Assembly (NCBI RefSeq): GCF_004765785.1
Contig: NZ_SBIT01000008.1
Span: forward strand, 186,001-250,000
DNA length: 64,000 nt
Reading direction: 5' to 3'
From: Halorussus ruber
Lineage (GTDB): Archaea > Halobacteriota > Halobacteria > Halobacteriales > Haladaptataceae
The notes below the pieces were generated by a model that made no database searches, had not been told where the DNA came from, and was given only the letters and a program-made list of their open reading frames with translations. Position numbers and translations under genes: made by a program. This document shows positions 25,795 through 34,718 of this stretch, one piece after another. Each line of letters begins with the position of its first letter. The stretch's first letter is position 1.

Positions 25795-28530
25795 TCACTC
25801 GCTCACCGAGACGTTCGTCTCGTAGCCCAGCGCGTTCGACACCATCATCATGCCGAGGTGCGAGAGCAGGTAGTCGCTCATCCCGAACGGGTGGAGGTGG
25901 TCCTGCGTCGCCGGCGGCAACGCCCCGCCGAGGACGTGAATCCCGCCCTCCGAGTCCGAGCGAGTCAGCGTCCCGGCGGACACGCCCGGACCCGGTTCTA
26001 TCTCCTGATACTTCCCCGACGTGGTGGCGGCGACCGAACCGCCCGCCTCGCGGAAGGCCTCGGGGTCGACCAGCGTCATCGGGCAGTCCAACCCGAGGCT
26101 GTACCCCAGCGGGACCCACTTGCCGACCTCCAGTTGGCTGGGTTCGGTCCCCGCGAGTAGCGGATGGTCGTCGTTCCGGTCGCTGACGAACGAGGTGAAC
26201 AGCGTGTGGTCCCGGAGGTCCTCGTCCGATAGCTGTCCCGCGAGTTCGTTGTCCATCGCCCCTAAGAGGTGAACGCCGGTGTCGGTCAGGACGAGGTTCC
26301 CGCCGCTCGCCACGTACTCGTCGAGCGCCGAGACGTACGACTGGGACTCCATCCCGTTAGCGTGGATGAGGACCACGTTGTCGAACGCGGGACCGCCGTC
26401 GCTCGTCAGGGCTCCGTCCCGAACGTCTCGAGCGGTCAGCGCCGTCATCCCCCCGTCGTCGGTGACGAACTCCTGATACTCCCGGAAGAACGCGAACGGC
26501 GACACCTCGTAGTCGCGTTGCGAGAACCCGAGGACCTCTCTCGGGTCGGGGTTCCCCTCGTCGGACTGCAAGACGCCGACGGTCACGTCGATGGACCGGG
26601 CCTGCGCGCCGACGTTCTCGACGTTCACCCGCCACGTGCCGGCGGTCCTCGCGGTGGCCGTCACCGTCGGACGCGTGGCACCGAACCCGCCGGTCGTCCG
26701 GAACCGGCGCGTCTGGACGACGTCTCCCTCGGGAGCGACCACCTCGATTTCGAGACTGCCACCGCCGACCGCGTTCACGACGAGTTCGCGTCCCGCCGCC
26801 GACACGTCCACTTCCAGACGCTCTCGGCTACCGGGGTCGAGTTCGACCGTCGCGGACGTCGTGTCGTAGGTGGTCTGGCCCCCGTCGCCGTCGAACGACA
26901 GGTCCTCGGAGGACCGGACCAGTTCGTCGGCGGTCACGTACGCCGTCGAAGCGCCGTCGGTCTGCACGCCCGCCTCGACGTCCTTCACGACGTACTTCGC
27001 CGTCGCCCGGATGACCGTCGCGTTGGCGACGACCCACGACTCGACCAGACTCGGGATGAACTCGTCGATGGAGTAGACCGTCTCGGTGGCGAACGTCTTG
27101 ATGGTCCCGAGTCCGCCGTTCTCCTCGGCCCCCGACATCCAACTGATGGTGTCGCCCGTCGTCGAGTAGCCGAGGATGTCGAACAGCGTCCCGTACTTGA
27201 ATGTGTTCTCGGGGACGGGGAGGTCCGCATCCTCCTCGTCGTACTCCGTGGCTATCTCCTCGTTGAGTCGCTCGAAGACGCCGCGGAGCTCCTCGTCCTC
27301 GATGAGACTGCCGAGCCTCGACTCGTCCAGCGCAGTGTCGATGGACCGCTGGAGCGCGTAGAGGTCCTGCATGTCCTCGTAGTCGTAGTTGCCGTTGAGC
27401 GGGAAGCTCTCGAGGAACGTGTCCGACGCGCCGAACCCGTGGAGGTCGACACCGTACTCTAAGTTCTGGTAGTCGCGGGTCCGGAAGTACTCCGCGATAT
27501 CGAGTTCGCCCGGCACGTGTTCGGTGATGTAGTCGGGCACGTCGTCGTCGACTCCCGGCGCGTCGTCCTCTAAATCGGAACCGGCCGGTTCCGCCGGATA
27601 GTGCTCGGGGGTGATGTAGCCCGGCGTGGGGTACGACCGGTTCGGGTCGGCACCCGTCGGCAGGAGCGTCTTGTACTCGTTGACGCGAACTATCTCGTCC
27701 TCGGTGACCCGCTCGCCGCTGTAGTACTGGGTCTGCTTCGAGACCCACCCGTCGGGGTTGTTGACCACGAAGACGAAAGCCATCTCGTCGAGCAGGGGTT
27801 CGACCTCGGGTTCGTCACCCCGGAGCACGTCCTCGGCGAAGCGGAACATCCCCTCCGGGCCCTGCCGCTCGCTACTGTCCTGGTTGAACACCAGCAGTTT
27901 CTCCTTCTCGGCGAACGACTCGTCGTCGTTCACGTCGTTGGTCAACTCGAACAGCCAGATGTCGTTGGGTTCGATGTCGTGCGTGATGAGGTTGTACCGA
28001 CCGGCGCTCTCGCCGATGGACTCCATCGAGAGCCTGTCGGAGTGCTGTTCGGCGAGGTGCTGCATGCCTTGGACCATCTCCTCGAAGGAGATGAGCCCGG
28101 TACTCTCCCGCGGCGCGGTGAATACTCGGTCGTCGTAGTTCTCCAGCCGCCAGAAGGGGTTCGCTCCCGGAGAGAAGAGGACCTCCTGTACGGCACCGAC
28201 CTCGACGACGTCTCGCACCTGCTCGGGCGTCGGTTCGAGGTAGGCCGCCAGTTCCGGGTCGCGCGTGGTCCGGAGTTCGACGTCGAGTTCGCGGAGTTGG
28301 AAGACACCCGAGAGGCCGTCCAGTCGAACGAGGGTCTCGACCGACTCGGACGTCGGCGTGTGGTTGACGACGAACTCGTAGGTCTCGGAGAACTTCTCCG
28401 AGGTGATGTCCTCCTGGGCCGACGCCGCCCCGGGCACCAACAGCGTTCCGCTCGCGGCGGCAGACAACCGCAGAAACTGTCTTCTATCTATCGAGTACTC
28501 GTCCGTGATGCTCTGCTCGCGATTTGACAT
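25795..28530 (-). CDS. Large Tat-exported M14-like carboxypeptidase
   Basis: 911 residues. Tat signal DRRQFLRLSAAASGTLLVPG. The M14 fold is indicated by LVFNQDSSERQGPEGM (216-228), FVVNNPDGW (254-262), GADPNRSYPT (293-302) and GVDLHGFG (360-367). In M14 enzymes the first metal motif is HxxE; here it reads DSSE, so an aspartate stands in the place of the histidine. The late histidine (H364) is kept. About 500 residues follow, including a jelly-roll-like segment (about 570-650) and a C-terminal ThuA/GATase-like part. Probably an extracellular peptidase or a changed-activity relative. Confidence 0.75.
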   Translation of the reverse strand: MSNREQSITDEYSIDRRQFLRLSAAASGTLLVPGAASAQEDITSEKFSETYEFVVNHTPTSESVETLVRLDGLSGVFQLRELDVELRTTRDPELAAYLEPTPEQVRDVVEVGAVQEVLFSPGANPFWRLENYDDRVFTAPRESTGLISFEEMVQGMQHLAEQHSDRLSMESIGESAGRYNLITHDIEPNDIWLFELTNDVNDDESFAEKEKLLVFNQDSSERQGPEGMFRFAEDVLRGDEPEVEPLLDEMAFVFVVNNPDGWVSKQTQYYSGERVTEDEIVRVNEYKTLLPTGADPNRSYPTPGYITPEHYPAEPAGSDLEDDAPGVDDDVPDYITEHVPGELDIAEYFRTRDYQNLEYGVDLHGFGASDTFLESFPLNGNYDYEDMQDLYALQRSIDTALDESRLGSLIEDEELRGVFERLNEEIATEYDEEDADLPVPENTFKYGTLFDILGYSTTGDTISWMSGAEENGGLGTIKTFATETVYSIDEFIPSLVESWVVANATVIRATAKYVVKDVEAGVQTDGASTAYVTADELVRSSEDLSFDGDGGQTTYDTTSATVELDPGSRERLEVDVSAAGRELVVNAVGGGSLEIEVVAPEGDVVQTRRFRTTGGFGATRPTVTATARTAGTWRVNVENVGAQARSIDVTVGVLQSDEGNPDPREVLGFSQRDYEVSPFAFFREYQEFVTDDGGMTALTARDVRDGALTSDGGPAFDNVVLIHANGMESQSYVSALDEYVASGGNLVLTDTGVHLLGAMDNELAGQLSDEDLRDHTLFTSFVSDRNDDHPLLAGTEPSQLEVGKWVPLGYSLGLDCPMTLVDPEAFREAGGSVAATTSGKYQEIEPGPGVSAGTLTRSDSEGGIHVLGGALPPATQDHLHPFGMSDYLLSHLGMMMVSNALGYETNVSVSE

Positions 28531-28753
28531 TGTTCTCCTGCCCTGCTATTCGTTACCACAAGGCAATCAAACGACAGTTGCCCGAACAATAGTATTTATT
28601 ATACTTTCCATATAGTACAGCGCCTGTTATTGCTCGGTGACGAATCTCATTACTCGACGGGGGTTCTCCCGTGAAATCGTCATTCCGGTCTCTCGGAGTC
28701 GGTACTGTCGTTCGGGGTTCGGGACGGGAGAAAATGGGACTCGCTTTCAGTCG

Positions 28754-28982
28754 CGTCGAGAATGCGCGGGACCGGATTTGAACCGGAGCAAGACGGTCCG
28801 GGATGCTCGCTTCGCTGTCGTTCGAGAGAGCGAAGCTCTCTCGTGATGACGAAAATCTCCGATTTTCGAACCACGCTTCCGGGCGTGCGACTTGCAGGGT
28901 TCAACTCCTCGTCCGATTTTCGACGTTCACGGAGTGGCGAGCACACGCTACGCGGTGCTCGCCGAGTTGTTCACGTCGAAAA
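28754..28982 (-). repeat. tRNA-Leu 3'-end duplication and intervening element
   Basis: A 33-base stretch (28754-28786) repeats 28974-29006, the 3' end and T-arm of tRNA-Leu, with one mismatch. Between are several hairpins (e.g. GAGAGAGCTTCGCTCTCTC on the minus strand) and an inverted T-arm-like GGAGTTGAACC (minus strand, 28898-28908). It shares GGAGTTGAACCCTGC-AAGTC and TTGCTCCGGTTCAAATCC with the region after tRNA-Thr. The rest of 28531-28753 is AT-rich upstream sequence of the peptidase gene. Confidence 0.7.
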
Positions 28983-29067
28983 TGCGCGGGACCGGATTTG
29001 AACCGGCGGACCCCTACGGGATAGCGTCCTAAGCGCTACGCCGTTGGCCTGGCTTGGCAACCCGCGC
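28983..29067 (-). tRNA. tRNA-Leu (anticodon UAG)
   Basis: The minus strand begins GCGCGGGTTGCCAAGCCAGG and ends TCCGGTCCCGCGCA; the acceptor stem GCGCGGG/CCCGCGC is perfect. Anticodon loop CTTAGGA gives UAG, reading CUA. The long variable arm (CTATCCCGTAGGGGTCC) is that of a class II tRNA. CCA is not encoded. Length 85. Confidence 0.92.
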
Positions 29068-29287
29068 GCATCCTGCAATTCCGGCGAGGGCGATAAGAAA
29101 CTGTCGTTCTCTGCGAGGAGCGCGTCGAGTGGGCACGCGGCACGGTCGTACGCTACCGCGCCGACTAAAGCAATCAGAACAATTTCTTAGAAACTTATAT
29201 TATTTCTATACAATATATCTGTATTTGTCTAAGACGCGAGAGGGCTCCAACCACCGGAGCGCCCGGTCAACCAAACCGCCGTGGGTG

Positions 29288-29468
29288 GGGTGAAGGGGCC
29301 GCCCGGTCGCGTCCGGAGGACGTGGTCGTCTGAGCGGCCGCTATCGCGGGCCGGGCGGTGTCTCGCCGAACGAAGTGAGGCTCGGAAGACGCGGTTTGTC
29401 TTCCGGCGCGGAGAGCGCGCCGAATATCCTGCTCAACGACCGCGACCGGGCGGGGGCTTCAAGAAGAC
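29288..29468 (-). repeat. Structured intergenic repeat, copy 6 (reverse)
   Basis: On the minus strand it begins GTCTTCTTGAAGCCCCCGCC and ends GGCCCCTTCACCCCACC, with the outer stem CCCGGTCGCG/CGCGACCGGG. The central hairpin is degenerate but keeps the AT/AGCG loop, and a hairpin GGAAGAC-GCGGTTT-GTCTTCC is inserted at 29383-29405. A short 27-bp-type tail lies at 29240-29287. The 29068-29597 space has no gene. Confidence 0.75.
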
Positions 29469-29597
29469 AACATCCACGGAATCCTGCTGTCCGCGCTCGC
29501 TATCACGAGAAAACGAGGAGACTGACCACCGATTGATAAAATAGCTCCTCCAAGCGCCCCCGAGATACTTATGTAATCCCGGTCGTAACCAACCTCC

Positions 29598-29927
29598 GTG
29601 TATCGGGCACGCGACCACGTCGAAAACGAGCGATGGCTCGCCGAAATCGAGGAGTCCGCCGACCGTCTGGAACTCGGGACCGAGGCCCGTTCGCGGGCGA
29701 CCGACCTGTTCCTCTCGACCGTCTCGGAGTGGGACGACCCCAGCGACCGGGACGCCGACTCCCGGCGGGCCGTCGCGGCGGCCAGCCTCTACGCCGGGTC
29801 GCTCATCGAGGGCGACCAGCGCTCGCAGGGCGACGTTGCGGACGCTGTGGGGGTGGCGAGGCTGACGATTCAGCAACGCTGGAAGGACTTGCTTCGAGAG
29901 GCTGGTTTGGAACCGCCGTCTTGGTAA
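29598..29927 (+). CDS. TFB-like cyclin-fold protein
   Basis: 109 residues. One cyclin-like repeat similar to the C-terminal part of archaeal transcription factor B: RSRATDLFLSTVSEWDDPSD, ADSRRAVAAASLYAGSLIEG, RSQGDVADAVGVARLTIQQR. The zinc ribbon, B-finger and second repeat are missing, so it is not a complete initiation factor. Such single-repeat proteins occur in haloarchaea and may modulate transcription. The start is a GTG (CTCCGTGTATCGG). Confidence 0.72.
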   Translation: MYRARDHVENERWLAEIEESADRLELGTEARSRATDLFLSTVSEWDDPSDRDADSRRAVAAASLYAGSLIEGDQRSQGDVADAVGVARLTIQQRWKDLLREAGLEPPSW

Positions 29928-30032
29928 TGGGCTGGAACTTGCTGGTTCGAGTTTATCTGTTTGCTCGGTTTGGGTGAGACCGCAAACCGTAGAATCGCAT
30001 CGAGAGCTACCGCAGGAAACATCGGTGTGAAC

Positions 30033-30060
30033 GTTTCTTGAAGCCCCCGCTCGGTCGCTT
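30033..30060 (+). repeat. Isolated left arm of the structured repeat
   Basis: GAACGTTTCTTGAAGCCCCC then GCTCGGTCGC, the left arm of subfamily I, without the hairpin or right arm, 78 bases before full copy 7. It suggests a deleted or partly inserted extra copy. Confidence 0.6.
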
Positions 30061-30110
30061 CGTCGTGTTGGAACCGTGACCGCGGACAGCAGAATTACGT
30101 GGGTGTTATC

Positions 30111-30250
30111 CTCTTGAAGCCCCCGCCCGGTCGCGGTCGTCTGAGCGACATATCCGCGCCTCACCGCAACGCACCGCGTCGGCGCGGATAGGGGTCACTC
30201 AGACGACCACGGGCCTCCGGCCCGCGACCGGGCGGCCCCTTCATCCCACC
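30111..30250 (+). repeat. Structured intergenic repeat, copy 7 (forward, most regular)
   Basis: Left CTTGAAGCCCCCGCCCGG, right GGGCGGCCCCTTCATCCC. Outer stem CCCGGTCGCGG/CCGCGACCGGG. Inner hairpin ATCCGCGCC/GGCGCGGAT above the AT/AGGG loop, with CTGAGCGAC/GTCACTCAG below (one C-A mismatch). Second hairpin CGGGCC-TCC-GGCCCG. A tail with CCGAGCGCATCCCGGCGGTT units extends to about 30340. It lies between convergent genes. Confidence 0.82.
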
Positions 30251-30395
30251 CGTCAGTTGTTTCACCGAGCGCATCCCGGCGGTTGCCCGGCCGAGCGCGT
30301 CCTCGTGGTTCGTCGCACCGAGCGCCCGCGAGGAGCCCGCGGCTCCTCGATTTCGGTCGAAAAACACCGTCAGTCCGGGGAAAGCAGAACAGAAC

Positions 30396-30884
30396 TCAGC
30401 GTTCGGCGGTTCGGCCCTCTCGCTCGGGCGTCAGGTTGCCGTGTTGGTCGATTTCGCCCTTGACGATGCGCGTGCTGGAGATAATGTCGCCGTCCTCGGC
30501 CTCGACGTGGGGGACCACCTCGATTTGGAGCGGGTCGAGTCCGCGCTCGTCTCGAATCTCGTTGATTCGCTCGGCACCGTCTGTCGTCTCGGGCGAGACC
30601 ACTAGCGCATCGAACTGCGGTTCGGTGGCGATACCGGTCGGTTCGGTCAACTCGCGGACCTCGAACTCGCGGTCGTACTCGTCGGCGAACTCGGCGAGTA
30701 CGGCCTCCAAGTCGGCCTTGCGTTCGTCGAACGGGCGGACGTACCGGTCCTCGTGGCGCGTCTTCGGCGCGAGTTCGTCGCTGGTCAGTCCGACCGTCAC
30801 GTCGCCGACCTCGAAGGCGCGCTCGAACAGCGCGCGGTGGCCGTCGTGGACCGGGTCGAAGGTCCCGCCCAGGGCAACCCTCAT
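30396..30884 (-). CDS. coaD: Phosphopantetheine adenylyltransferase
   Basis: 162 residues, fourth step of CoA synthesis (4'-phosphopantetheine + ATP to dephospho-CoA). The nucleotidyltransferase signature VALGGTFDPVHDGHRALFER has the HxGH-type motif (HDGH), and the late ISSTRIVKG corresponds to ISSTxIR. It is the archaeal form, which is closer to eukaryotic than bacterial CoaD. It is preceded by the HTH gene at 30946. Confidence 0.9.
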   Translation of the reverse strand: MRVALGGTFDPVHDGHRALFERAFEVGDVTVGLTSDELAPKTRHEDRYVRPFDERKADLEAVLAEFADEYDREFEVRELTEPTGIATEPQFDALVVSPETTDGAERINEIRDERGLDPLQIEVVPHVEAEDGDIISSTRIVKGEIDQHGNLTPEREGRTAER

Positions 30885-30945
30885 ACCCCCGCGAAGGGTT
30901 CCCCGCGGCTTAGTGCCTTCGGAATAGCGCCCGATTCGCTGAATT

Positions 30946-31680
30946 TTACTCGTCGTCCGACTCGCCGGATTCGCCGGTTTCGTCGGAGTCCCCGGCCGAT
31001 TCGTCCGGTTCGTCCGATTCGCTCTCCTCGACGCGGATGCTGACCGGTTCGGTGGTCTCGGTCGTCTCCTCGTCCTCCTCGGGTTCGAGGTGGGTGTCCA
31101 AATTAAATACCGTGTTGAGTTCGTCTTGGACCTGCCCGACGATACCGCTGACCAGTTCGCTCGGCGCGATGGCGGTGTACTCGTAAGGGTTGTTTCCCGC
31201 CCCTTCGCTCTCTCGCTTGCGGCGCTGGACCTTCTCCTCGTCGTGGAGTTCGGCCAGCGACTCCCGGACAGTCGAGGGGTACAGGCCGGTCCCCTCGGCG
31301 ATTTCCTCGCTGGTGCTGTGGGGGTGCTGGCGCAGGTAGACGTAGATTCGCGCCCGAGTCTCGGTGTCCAGCACCCACGACAGCAGGTCCACGATGCCCT
31401 GGTCGAACTGGTCTACCGCTCGGTCGGCCTCCTCTTCGAGGCGCTCGCGGCCCTTCGAGATGCGGTCGCGCTCCGGGTCTTCGACCTCCTGCTCGACCGA
31501 CAGGGCCTCCTCGCCGGACACCTCGATTTTGACCTCCTCGGTCACGTCGCCGTCGTCGACCTCCAGTTCCTCTTCGACCGTCACGTCCTCGTCTACGTTC
31601 TCGATTTCTGACTCCTCGACGGTGTCGTCCTCGACGTTCACGTCGATCTCCTCGTCGTCGTCTGGATTTTCCCCGGACAT
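30946..31680 (-). CDS. Winged-helix transcription regulator with acidic tails
   Basis: 244 residues. A very acidic N-terminus (DVNVEDDTVEESEIENVDED) and C-terminus flank a winged helix at about 110-165: LLSWVLDTETRARIYVYLRQ, then STSEEIAEGTGLYPSTVRES and LAELHDEEKVQRRKRES. The family is ArsR/TrmB-like. Its close neighbour coaD, in the same direction, may be a chance association. Promoter and target are not visible. Confidence 0.8.
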   Translation of the reverse strand: MSGENPDDDEEIDVNVEDDTVEESEIENVDEDVTVEEELEVDDGDVTEEVKIEVSGEEALSVEQEVEDPERDRISKGRERLEEEADRAVDQFDQGIVDLLSWVLDTETRARIYVYLRQHPHSTSEEIAEGTGLYPSTVRESLAELHDEEKVQRRKRESEGAGNNPYEYTAIAPSELVSGIVGQVQDELNTVFNLDTHLEPEEDEETTETTEPVSIRVEESESDEPDESAGDSDETGESGESDDE

Positions 31681-31787
31681 GTCCTCTCTACGAGGACAAA
31701 AGCCGTGCGCGAGTAAAAACCTTGCTTACGGGCCGAGGAGGCCTACATTTCGGTTTCGGCCGATTCCGGAGTTGTTGCCCCGCTTCA

Positions 31788-32870
31788 CTATCGGCGTTCG
31801 AGGACCAGCGACTCGAAGAGGGCATGCACGCCCTCCTCGTCTCGAATCCGGCGCTGGCGAGTCGCGCCGCTGTCGGCCTCGTAGACGTTCCGAATCCCCG
31901 AAATTCCTAGTCGCTCGCACTCCCGGTCCACGACTTCGCCGAGGTCGATTTGCCCCTCGCGGTCCCGCCGGATGAACGAGGCGTCGTGGCCGTACCGAAT
32001 CGCGCGCCACTTGTTCTCGTCGAGCAGTTCCCGGCGGTGGCGATAGCCCTCCTCGCCGTCCTCGTAGCGTTCGGCCAGTTCCTCGACCAGCGCGTGGGTG
32101 TACTCCACGAACGCCATCACGCGGTCGGGGTCCGCCTGCCCGTCGGGGGTCCGGACCTCGACCGTGCCGTGGCCGGTGTGGGGTCGCACGTCGTACCAGA
32201 GTTCGCCCCGGTCGGCGATGGCGTCGGTGCGAATCATGGTCTCCTCGAAGGACGCGAAATCGTCGTAGGAGTCGAAGCAGGTCGGCATCCCGGTGTTGGG
32301 AAGCGCCTCGAAGATTTTGGCGCGGGCCGATTCCAAGCCGGTATCGAAGCCGTTCCAGTAGGGCGAGTTGGCCGACAGCGCGAGCATCACGGGGATGTGC
32401 CACCGAATCTCGTTGGCGATCCAGACCGCCTTGTCGGCGTCGTCCACGCCGACGTGGACGTGGAGGCCCGCGGTCGTGTTCCGGTGCTGGGGGTACTGAA
32501 TCCGGTCGAGTTGTGCGCGGTAGCGCTCCTTCTCGGCGTGTTCCAGTTCGCGCCACTTCGCGCCGGGATGCAGGCCCGCCGCCGCGATTCGGAACCCCGC
32601 CGCTTCGGCGTGGTCGATCAAGGCGTTCCGGACCGAGAGCAGGTTCTCGCGGGCGTCGCCCAGACGCTCGGTTTTCGGTGTCTGGGTCTCGATGACGCAC
32701 TTGAACAGTTCGTGGTCGAGTCGCTCGTCGAGTATCTCGGGCGGGTCGCGCTCGTAGACGAGTTCGTCGGTTCCCGCGGTCGGGACCCCGCGGTCGTCGA
32801 CCACGTAGAACTCCTCCTCGATGCCCAGCGTGCCCATCTCCTCGAAGCTTGCAGCCGAACCCGAGTCCAT
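31788..32870 (-). CDS. gshA: Glutamate-cysteine ligase
   Basis: 360 residues. It joins glutamate and cysteine with ATP to give gamma-glutamylcysteine, the main small thiol of haloarchaea. N-terminal [14 protein letters not shown] is the GCS2-type signature; [15 protein letters not shown] near 130-145 and [14 protein letters not shown] near 235 are active-site segments. No glutathione synthetase is near, in line with haloarchaea stopping at the dipeptide. Confidence 0.9.
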   Translation of the reverse strand: MDSGSAASFEEMGTLGIEEEFYVVDDRGVPTAGTDELVYERDPPEILDERLDHELFKCVIETQTPKTERLGDARENLLSVRNALIDHAEAAGFRIAAAGLHPGAKWRELEHAEKERYRAQLDRIQYPQHRNTTAGLHVHVGVDDADKAVWIANEIRWHIPVMLALSANSPYWNGFDTGLESARAKIFEALPNTGMPTCFDSYDDFASFEETMIRTDAIADRGELWYDVRPHTGHGTVEVRTPDGQADPDRVMAFVEYTHALVEELAERYEDGEEGYRHRRELLDENKWRAIRYGHDASFIRRDREGQIDLGEVVDRECERLGISGIRNVYEADSGATRQRRIRDEEGVHALFESLVLERR

Positions 32871-32940
32871 TTCCCGGAATTTCGAAATCCGGCGTATAAA
32901 TAGTTCCGAACCCGGCAGGGAGAGTCAGCAGAGCGATGGA

Positions 32941-33585
32941 TTACTTCGGCCGGGCGACCACGCCGAGGTGGTCGTCGTGATACGGTTCGAGGCGAGTCGT
33001 CTCCAGCACCTCGTAGGACTCGCGGAGGTCCGCCAAGGCCTCCTCGAACACGTTTTCGGGGTCTTGGGTCACGTCTTCGCTCCGGGCCTTGATGGCCGCG
33101 AGGAGCCTCCCATCTTCCCGGAGGAACCGGCTGTTCTCGACCGCGACGCGGGCCTGACCGCGGGTCGCCACGTCCTGCACGATGGCGTCGACCTCGGCCT
33201 CCACGACGTGCGCGTAGGTGTCGGGCTTTCGCGCGTCCTTCAGCAGGGGAAAGAGGTTCCGGCGGTCCTCGGCGACCCCGACCAAATCGCGGACCGGTCG
33301 GGGCGCGAACTCCACGGCGTAGGTCGGCCCGGCGAAGTCCGCGACGTGGCTCACGGTGGTCCCGCTGGCCGCGCCGAGGTAGAGGACCGTCTCGCCGCCC
33401 GCGAGGCCGGTGTCCACCCCGGACTCGACCATCGCCGCGAGTTTGGAGCGTCCGGCGTCCCAGCACCGCCAGCCCTCGTCGGTGGGTTCGCCGTAGACCG
33501 GTTCGCCGCGGGTCGCCAATCGGTCCTCGCCGTCGAAAGAGCGGCGCTCGACGCCCACGGGGAGGTCCTCGGACAGGTCGGTCAT
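32941..33585 (-). CDS. flpA: Fibrillarin-like rRNA/tRNA 2'-O-methyltransferase
   Basis: 214 residues, catalytic subunit of the C/D box RNP, which methylates ribose of rRNA and tRNA guided by sRNAs. SAM-binding motif VLYLGAASGTTVSHVADF near 67-84, VEFAPRPVRDL next, and the catalytic region AIVQDVATRGQA and IKARSEDVTQ. The ATG at 33585 overlaps the stop of nop5 by 4 bases (ATGA), so the pair is translationally coupled. Confidence 0.93.
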   Translation of the reverse strand: MTDLSEDLPVGVERRSFDGEDRLATRGEPVYGEPTDEGWRCWDAGRSKLAAMVESGVDTGLAGGETVLYLGAASGTTVSHVADFAGPTYAVEFAPRPVRDLVGVAEDRRNLFPLLKDARKPDTYAHVVEAEVDAIVQDVATRGQARVAVENSRFLREDGRLLAAIKARSEDVTQDPENVFEEALADLRESYEVLETTRLEPYHDDHLGVVARPK

Positions 33586-34466
33586 GCGCCACCTCCGGAT
33601 TCTGCCTCGCTGGCGTCGTGTCGCCCGCGAATCTGGTCCATCCGGCGCTGTAGCTCCTCGTCCAACTCGGGCTTTCGCTCGCCGGAGTAGTGGTCCACGC
33701 GCGCCGCGATGGTGAGTTTCCCGGCGAGGGTGCGGGCGGCCGACCCGCGCTCGTCGGGGTGGGTCCCCCGGACGAACTCGTGGGTGAAGATGACCCCGTG
33801 CTTGGGCGAGGGGGCGCGTCCCCGGAGGTGGGCGAACAGCGAGTCCTCCGCGCCGAGGACCTGCACGGTACCGGAGGGCATCTTGGCGAGCGAGTCGAGG
33901 CCGCCCGCCAGCGAGATGAGACGCGCCGCCAGCACGGGTCCGGCCATCGCGGCGAGGTTGGGCGCGACTTCGGGGGTCTCGCGCTCGATGAACTCCCGGA
34001 GCGCGTCGGACTCGTCGGCGAGGTCGGCCACGCGCTCGGCCAGCGAAATCAGTCGCTCGTCGGTCGGCGACTCGGGGTCGCGGGCCGCCAACTCGCGGGC
34101 GTAGTCCACGCCGGTTCCGGCGTCGGGGTACCGGCTTCCGGCCCACTCGGCGACGCGCTCGGCGAGTTCGTTGGCCTCAGAGGAGGCGTCGTCCATCGCC
34201 CGGACCGCGTGGACCAACTGCTGGTCGGTGGCGCGCTCTCGCTCGGCGGCGGCCTCTCTGGCGGCGGTGAGTGTCGCCTCCCGCAACGTGGCGTAGTAGT
34301 CGTCCTCGTCGTCGGCGAACCCGGCCGCGACCGCCCGCTCGGGCCAGTCGTCGGGCGCGTCGGCCCGGCCCTCTCGGATTCGGGCCGCGCCCGCCTCGGC
34401 GTCGCCGGGGGCGACTCCCTCGAACCACCCGGCGCTCTCCTCTGGGCGGATTGGGTCTTCGGTCAT
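33582..34466 (-). CDS. Nop5/Nop56-family C/D box RNP core protein
   Basis: 294 residues. It holds fibrillarin and L7Ae to the guide RNA. The Nop domain is C-terminal: TPEVAPNLAAMAGPVLAARL, ISLAGGLDSLAKMPSGTVQVLG (split across 182-203) and HLRGRAPSPKHGVIFTHEFV. Compared with the usual archaeal Nop5 (about 400 residues), the N-terminal domain is reduced, as in other haloarchaea. Coupled to flpA. Confidence 0.9.
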   Translation of the reverse strand: MTEDPIRPEESAGWFEGVAPGDAEAGAARIREGRADAPDDWPERAVAAGFADDEDDYYATLREATLTAAREAAAERERATDQQLVHAVRAMDDASSEANELAERVAEWAGSRYPDAGTGVDYARELAARDPESPTDERLISLAERVADLADESDALREFIERETPEVAPNLAAMAGPVLAARLISLAGGLDSLAKMPSGTVQVLGAEDSLFAHLRGRAPSPKHGVIFTHEFVRGTHPDERGSAARTLAGKLTIAARVDHYSGERKPELDEELQRRMDQIRGRHDASEAESGGGA

Positions 34467-34718
34467 GCCCGAGGGTTGCGCGTCTTCGCGTTTAAACCTG
34501 CGTTCTTCGGGGCGCGGCGCGACGGCCGGATTCGGGACCCCCGGCGCGACGACCGGACTCGAGACCCGCAGCGCGACGTGGTGAGTCGGAACCCGTGACG
34601 AGGCTGCCAGATAACTTCTTATTTCCTAAAGCAATAAAGACAATCTCTAAAGAATCATTTCGCGGTCTCTATCGGCGGGAATCCCGCCCGCGAAAAAACG
34701 GATTGTGAGCCGTCGCGC

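Noticed and set aside
28754-29067. Integrated genetic element between tRNA-Leu and its 3' copy
   Set aside because: Only about 190 bases lie between the repeats, with no integrase or cargo, and the same arrangement occurs at two other tRNAs, so a classic integrative element is not supported.
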